In this document: positions 47,305-52,003 of the stretch, piece by piece | Layout of the letters: each line of letters starts with the position of its first letter | Position numbering within the stretch: position 1 is the first letter of the stretch | Source of the DNA: Actinomycetes bacterium | GTDB taxonomy: Bacteria > Actinomycetota > Actinomycetes > Mycobacteriales > Mycobacteriaceae | Length of the DNA: 52,003 nt | Direction of reading: 5' to 3' | NCBI GenBank assembly: GCA_023432405.1 | Contig: JAEYUQ010000026.1 | Span: forward strand, 1-52,003 | Notes under the pieces: model-generated | Seen by the model: only the letters and a program-made list of their open reading frames with translations | What the model was told of the DNA's origin: nothing | Database searches by the model: none | Made by a program: the position numbers and the translations under genes

Positions 47305-50300
47305 ATGAGTGCCGTTGGCATTGAGTTTGTGAAGGAGCCGTTGGCGCCGGGGGAGCGTGTGTCACCTCCGGTGTTACCGTCGGGGAATCTCACTGTGGAG
47401 AACGTTCCGGGGGCAGTGAAGGCACAAAAAGTACCATTGCTACGCCAGCTCATGCCCGTCATTATGGTGGCGGCGATGGTGGCTATGGTGATTGCCATGA
47501 TTGCTCAGGGGGGCCAGATTTCGCCGATGATGGTGATATTTCCGCTGGTGATGGCCATGTCCATGATGGCAATGTTCATTCCCTCTACGGCAGAAAATCT
47601 GGATGAAACCCGGCGCACGTATCTTCGCCACCTGGGATCTGTGCGAAGAAGTGCCCTTCATAATGCTCAGAAGCAACGCGAGCATGAGGAGTTTTGTCAC
47701 CCGTCAGCTCGTGACCTGGTGTATCTCATTGATACACCACGGCTGTGGGAGCGTACTGCGGGGGATAGTGATGCTTTGCACCTGCGTATTGGGACGGGCA
47801 ACGGGGCTTTGAATACGCCGATTGTGGTGAGTGATCCTGGTGCTGCTGAGGACTTAGATCCCGTGTGTGCAGTGAGTGTGCGTCACACCGTTCAATCGGT
47901 GGGTTTTGTCCCGAGTCTTCCCGTGGTAATTGCTCTTGGTGCTTTTCCCTACCTGGCGCTGTATGGGTCTCGCGCAGAGGATCTAGCGCGCTCTCTGCTT
48001 ATCCAGCTAGCTTTTCACCACGGTCCAGACATGGTGGGCATTAAGGTGTGTGGTGAAGGTTTTGAGTGGGTCAAATGGCTGCCCCACACCCGGGATACCT
48101 CCAAAGCTCAGTTCACAGTTCTGCTGGTAGAGCACCCGAATCTGACATCGGAGTATGAACAGTGGGATTGTGTGATTGCTGTTCTTCCACCCCCAGGTAG
48201 CGTTGTGGCTCAGCGCGCTGAATCTGAGGGGCTTGTGCTCACGGCAGGAGAGAACCTTGAGGTTGCCACGGCTTCGGGGAGTGAAACTTTGGGCGTGCCA
48301 GATGTGCTCAGCTCTGGGGATGCCCAGCTGAGTGCTCGCCGCATGAACCCTTATCGACGCCCCGTGACCGTTTATGCTGGTGATTCTGGTCAGTCCTTCC
48401 TCGATCTGTTAGGGGTTCGTCTGAATAGGCCGGATACTGGGGACAATCATCCTGATGGGCGGGAGAGTGTTGCGGCGTTGAATTGGTCTGAGAGAGGCCA
48501 AGCGCGTCTGCGGGTGCCCATTGGAGTGACCACAGAAGGCACACCAATGATTGTGGATCTCAAAGAATCCGCTCTAGGAGGAATGGGGCCACATGGGCTG
48601 TGCATTGGGGCTACAGGTTCGGGTAAGTCTGAGCTACTGCGCAGTTTGGTGGTGGCGTTGGCAGCTACCCACAGCCCCGATGACATCAACTTTGTGCTGG
48701 TGGATTTCAAAGGTGGCGCCACTTTTCTGGGGCTTGAGAGGCTTCCACATACCTCGGCGGTGATTACCAACCTGGAAGAGGAATCTGTACTGGTCAACAG
48801 GATGCATGATGCTATTGCCGGTGAGCTCACCAGGCGTCAGGAAGTCCTGCGCAAGGCCGGTAATTTCAAGAATGTCACAGATTACAACCAGGCGCGGGCC
48901 ACTGGCTCTCCGTTGGAGCCACTGCCTGCTCTGGTGATTGTTCTGGATGAATTCTCAGAGTTATTGGGCCAGCACCCTGATTTTGCTGAGCTTTTTGTGG
49001 CAGTAGGGCGCCTAGGGCGTTCCCTTCACGTCCATGTGCTGTTGGCCTCTCAACGTCTCGAAGAAGGCAAACTTCGTGGTTTGGACTCTCACCTGTCATA
49101 TCGGATTGGACTAAAGACCTTCTCCTCTGGAGAGTCTCGGCAGGTCTTGGGTATCACAGATGCCTACCATTTGCCGAACACCCCTGGCGCCGGATTCTTA
49201 AAATCTGATGCCGATACCGTGGTGCGTTTCCAAGCAGCGTATGTCTCGGGTTCTCTGGATACTGGTCGCCTGACAAAAGATGTCCCTTGCGCTCGGGTGG
49301 AACTGTTTACCGGATGGGATGTTCTGGATACAGAAAACACCCCCTCCCCGGAGTCTGGAGGTGAAGACCAACCTTTGGAGGTTTCCGGTGAGAGCGTGAC
49401 ACTTCTCGACGCCGTAGTGGACGCGGCCGTCGTTAAGGCACAGCACCTGGGGCAGGAGGCCCGAAAGATATGGCTGAAACCGCTTCCGCGGGAGTTATCT
49501 GTTGCAACTGTGGCGGAGGATTATGGATTTTTATCCTGCGCTATCGGGATTATTGACCGTCCCTACCATCAGCGGCAAGATTCCCTGGTGGTGGACTTCA
49601 ATGGTGCTGGAGGGCACCTGGCATTGTGCGGTGGACCGCAGACAGGGAAAACAGTGGCGCTGCGCACCATTGTTGCGTCGCTGGCAGCCACACACAGCAG
49701 CGAGAAGCTACGGTTTTATGTGTTGGATCTCGGTGGAGGAGGTTTGGCGAGCTTAGAGCAGCTCCCCCATGTGGCGGGTGTGGCTGGTCGCAGTGATCCT
49801 GAGAAGTGCCGACGGATTATTGATGAGGTCTGCGCGCTGATTGATGAGCCAGAAGAGCAGACAACCTTTCTCATCGTGGATGGGTGGAATGTACTTGCCC
49901 AAGAATTTGAGGACGAGCAGGAGCGTCTGGCTCGGATTGCGGCTGAGGGGCTTTCGTCGAATGTGCATCTGGTGGTGTCCACACCGCGCTGGACACTGTT
50001 GCGTCCAGCAGTCCGTGACCTTATCGGGCACCGCTTGGAGTTGCGTTTAACCGAACCTATGGATTCTGTGGTGGACAGAAAAGCTCAGCAGCGTATCCCT
50101 GCAAGCCCTGGGCGTGGAATTACTGAGCAGGGCGAAGATATGCTCATTGCTTTAAGCTCCACCGAGGATATTTACTACATTGCTAGGGTGGCACGTAGTC
50201 AAGGGCAACCAGAGGTTCCTTCGTTGAGAGTGCTTCCGAAATCTCTGGATAGATCTGAACTCCCTGACTGCACGGTGCTGTCCGAGAATACTGCAGGTGG

Positions 50301-50973
50301 GGAGACTACGGCCATCTACTTTGGGGTGGGCGGTTCGCGTCTGGAGCCGGTGGGGTGGATGCCTGAGGAGAGTCCGCATTGCGTCATCATTGGGGCCCAA
50401 GGGTCCGGTAAGTCCACAGCGCTCGGTGTGCTAGCCGGGCAGGTGAGTCAGTTACCGCGGGAGCGTGCTCGGATTGTGATGATTGACCATCGCCGATCTC
50501 ACCTGGGAGAGTGCGATTCCTCCATGATTGCAGCCTATTCGGCCACCACGGCAACCACATCGGAAACTGTGAAGAGTCTGGTGACCACGCTTCGGGACCG
50601 TCTTCCCGGCAATGACGTCACTCCACAGAGATTTGCTGCGAGGGATTGGTGGTCAGGCCCGGAGATCTACCTGTTTATAGATGATCTGGACCTGGTTGCA
50701 GAACAGGATCTGCAACCATTGATTGAGCTTGTGCCTCATGCCAAGGACATAGGGCTGCACGTGGTGAGCGCCCGCAAAGCCGGTGGTATCAGCCGGGCTT
50801 TATACAGTGGTTTTCTCGGAGCCCTTAAAGATCAGTCCCCCGCTGTGCTTCTCCTGGATGCAGACCGTGATGAAGGCAGCATCTTTGGTATCAAGCCAGT
50901 TCACAGGGAACCAGGACGGGCTTTGTATGCCGTGCGCGGTGAAAACCGTGGTGTTGTTCAGGTGGCGCAATGA
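47305..50973 (+). CDS. eccC: type VII secretion ATPase EccC, three FtsK/SpoIIIE domains (ESX-4)
   Basis: Motor and substrate receptor of the ESX system, here as a single 1222-residue chain. Two membrane helices (about 50-90) are followed by three P-loop domains: GATGSGKSE near 435 with Walker B LVIVLDEFSELL, GGPQTGKTV near 775 with LIVDGWN, and GAQGSGKST near 1030 with LFIDDLDL. Domain 1 has the most complete motifs; domains 2 and 3 usually bind substrate signals. The Rv3446c-like gene overlaps the end by 4 bp. Confidence 0.96.
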   Translation: MSAVGIEFVKEPLAPGERVSPPVLPSGNLTVENVPGAVKAQKVPLLRQLMPVIMVAAMVAMVIAMIAQGGQISPMMVIFPLVMAMSMMAMFIPSTAENLDETRRTYLRHLGSVRRSALHNAQKQREHEEFCHPSARDLVYLIDTPRLWERTAGDSDALHLRIGTGNGALNTPIVVSDPGAAEDLDPVCAVSVRHTVQSVGFVPSLPVVIALGAFPYLALYGSRAEDLARSLLIQLAFHHGPDMVGIKVCGEGFEWVKWLPHTRDTSKAQFTVLLVEHPNLTSEYEQWDCVIAVLPPPGSVVAQRAESEGLVLTAGENLEVATASGSETLGVPDVLSSGDAQLSARRMNPYRRPVTVYAGDSGQSFLDLLGVRLNRPDTGDNHPDGRESVAALNWSERGQARLRVPIGVTTEGTPMIVDLKESALGGMGPHGLCIGATGSGKSELLRSLVVALAATHSPDDINFVLVDFKGGATFLGLERLPHTSAVITNLEEESVLVNRMHDAIAGELTRRQEVLRKAGNFKNVTDYNQARATGSPLEPLPALVIVLDEFSELLGQHPDFAELFVAVGRLGRSLHVHVLLASQRLEEGKLRGLDSHLSYRIGLKTFSSGESRQVLGITDAYHLPNTPGAGFLKSDADTVVRFQAAYVSGSLDTGRLTKDVPCARVELFTGWDVLDTENTPSPESGGEDQPLEVSGESVTLLDAVVDAAVVKAQHLGQEARKIWLKPLPRELSVATVAEDYGFLSCAIGIIDRPYHQRQDSLVVDFNGAGGHLALCGGPQTGKTVALRTIVASLAATHSSEKLRFYVLDLGGGGLASLEQLPHVAGVAGRSDPEKCRRIIDEVCALIDEPEEQTTFLIVDGWNVLAQEFEDEQERLARIAAEGLSSNVHLVVSTPRWTLLRPAVRDLIGHRLELRLTEPMDSVVDRKAQQRIPASPGRGITEQGEDMLIALSSTEDIYYIARVARSQGQPEVPSLRVLPKSLDRSELPDCTVLSENTAGGETTAIYFGVGGSRLEPVGWMPEESPHCVIIGAQGSGKSTALGVLAGQVSQLPRERARIVMIDHRRSHLGECDSSMIAAYSATTATTSETVKSLVTTLRDRLPGNDVTPQRFAARDWWSGPEIYLFIDDLDLVAEQDLQPLIELVPHAKDIGLHVVSARKAGGISRALYSGFLGALKDQSPAVLLLDADRDEGSIFGIKPVHREPGRALYAVRGENRGVVQVAQ

Positions 50974-51998
50974 CATCTATCAAAGTAACTGAAGCTGCCA
51001 CGGTGTTTCGTGGTGAAGAAACCATCTACCACTATGACTTCCCCGCTGCGGGCATTCTTGAAGGATGGGCTATCCCGGGCATTCAACAAAAGCTTGCCGA
51101 GCTCGGTGGTGAGCTGGAGCTTCCCATCGAGGGGGAGCATCCTGCTGTGGACGTTTTGACTCAAGCCCTTACTTGTTCAGAGCAGTCGGAAACCTCCGCC
51201 AGACCAGAACAGAATGTAGAAGATTCCACGCCCACACATCCCGCCCTGGCCCTGAGCCCTTTCAGCCAGCTAAGGGTAGCGAGGTCTGCCGAAGAAGCAT
51301 CGCGGTTTCGCGTGACCTGGTTCCATGCAGTTATAGCGGTTGTAGTGCTGATTGTTATCGCGGCAAGTTGCTGGGCTATCCAGTTCACAACATCGCAGGG
51401 GGTAGTGCCCCGTGAGGATGCTGGGTTGGGTTCATCTGGTGAAGCCTTCGCACTGAGCACCGCACAGGAATCAGAGACCTTGGAGAGTTCCCCTCCAGCG
51501 CCAGACACATCACAGGACTCATCGCCTCAAGCAGGGCAAGGCTTATCGTTGGAGGCCGGACAAGGGACGGTGGTGCCGGAATCTGTTCTCCTGGAGACTG
51601 ATCTTCTGCGTAGCTATGCGCCACAAGGTTTTCAGGCAGTTCCTGAAAACGGTGGTTGGGTGCTTAGCGGTGAAGACTCAGATTTGCGTATCCACCTCAT
51701 TGTCAACCGGGTTTTTGGTGTTCCTCCAGAAGAAATGTTCAAGGAGATTCATAAAACCGTGGAGAATGATCCAGCACTGTCTGAGTTCACGGAACCCAGT
51801 GAAGACAATCCGAAAGCCAGTTATCTAGAGAATCCAGGAGATGGATCACAGGTTCGCTGGGTGATCTGGTTTTCTGGTGACAATGAAATCTCGGTGGGGT
51901 GCCAAACTCGTACCGTGCCGACGCTCGTTCAAAAAGCGGCGTGCTCGATGGTTGCTGATTCCACAGTTTTGAAGGCGGATTCTGGGGGTGCGGGGTAG
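50970..51998 (+). CDS. type VII secretion-associated protein (Rv3446c/TIGR03931 family)
   Basis: 342 residues: a cytosolic N-terminal part, a single membrane helix (about 118-139, AVIAVVVLIVIAASCWAIQF), a Ser/Glu-rich linker and an extracytoplasmic C-terminal domain (about 205-335, LLRSYAPQGFQAVPENGGWVLSGEDSDLRIHLIVNRVFGVPPEEMF) with two cysteines. In M. tuberculosis the homologous position downstream of eccC4 is Rv3446c, followed by the esxU-esxT substrate genes, which would lie just past this window. The role is unproven. ATG overlaps eccC (ATGA). Confidence 0.85.
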   Translation: MTSIKVTEAATVFRGEETIYHYDFPAAGILEGWAIPGIQQKLAELGGELELPIEGEHPAVDVLTQALTCSEQSETSARPEQNVEDSTPTHPALALSPFSQLRVARSAEEASRFRVTWFHAVIAVVVLIVIAASCWAIQFTTSQGVVPREDAGLGSSGEAFALSTAQESETLESSPPAPDTSQDSSPQAGQGLSLEAGQGTVVPESVLLETDLLRSYAPQGFQAVPENGGWVLSGEDSDLRIHLIVNRVFGVPPEEMFKEIHKTVENDPALSEFTEPSEDNPKASYLENPGDGSQVRWVIWFSGDNEISVGCQTRTVPTLVQKAACSMVADSTVLKADSGGAG

Positions 51999-52003
51999 GT
52001 GGG

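Noticed and set aside
1..52003. tRNA, rRNA, tmRNA or insertion sequences
   Set aside because: I looked for T-arm sequences, rRNA signatures, transposase motifs and flanking inverted repeats in the gaps and saw none; the islands have no integrase or visible att repeats.

Overview
The window reads as a chromosomal segment of a mycolic-acid actinobacterium (order Mycobacteriales/Corynebacteriales), most like Corynebacterium or a close relative; I cannot name a species. Reasons: a GroEL2-type chaperonin under CIRCE elements, an Asp23/AmaP/DUF2273 envelope operon, ribosomal genes in the broken S10/spc order known from corynebacteria, an ESX-4 type VII secretion locus directly after rplQ-truA (the order known from M. 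tuberculosis Rv3446c-Rv3450c), and several probably leaderless genes with TANNNT -10 boxes. GC looks moderate (mid-50s percent by eye, not computed).

Layout. 1-4.1 kb: groEL, a Tat-type lipoprotein amidohydrolase and ppk2. 4.1-7.1 kb, minus strand: a six-gene Asp23/Gls24 envelope operon with overlapping or closely spaced genes. 7.8-13.1 kb: S10 operon rpsJ-rplC-rplD-rplW-rplB-rpsS-rplV-rpsC-rplP-rpmC-rpsQ, closed by a terminator. 13.2-19.4 kb, island 1: DyP peroxidase, a minus-strand operon (DHDPS/NAL-like lyase plus two alpha/beta hydrolases), a secreted Ser/Thr-rich protein and a sirtuin. 19.6-20.9 kb: rplN-rplX-rplE with its own terminator. 21.1-26.1 kb, island 2: three tandem paralogous repeat proteins, then an SQR-like flavoprotein fused to a DsrC/TusE domain, with a DsrE-family protein. 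26.3-29.0 kb: rpsH-rplF-rplR-rpsE-rpmD-rplO (rpsN is absent). 29.2-33.7 kb, island 3: three secreted lamin-tail-domain proteins. 33.8-37.4 kb: secY-adk-map and an L,D-transpeptidase. 37.7-41.4 kb: infA, rpsM-rpsK-rpsD-rpoA-rplQ. 41.5-42.6 kb: a small membrane protein and truA. 42.7-52 kb: ESX-4 genes eccB, a PGPGW membrane protein, mycP and eccD (minus), eccC, and an Rv3446c-family protein; the window stops before the expected esx substrate genes.

Most notable. (1) Four secreted proteins in islands 1 and 3 end in the same short motif, RVx[IL]xx[IV]P[SA]G[PA], 7-20 residues from the C-terminus, which looks like an uncharacterised C-terminal tag. (2) Three tandem genes encode an unrecognised repeat family: a conserved N-terminal helix, pentapeptide IxLPx repeats (two of the three), NxGDPGxISGDGNTAP repeats and a conserved C-terminal block. 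(3) Promoter regions of both groups share an 11-mer ATTGTGA[AT][AT][AG]T, which hints that islands lying between housekeeping ribosomal operons are co-expressed. (4) The SQR-DsrC fusion beside dsrE suggests a compact sulfur-transfer module. (5) Several genes appear leaderless, two of them with the -10 box built into the tail of the upstream terminator.
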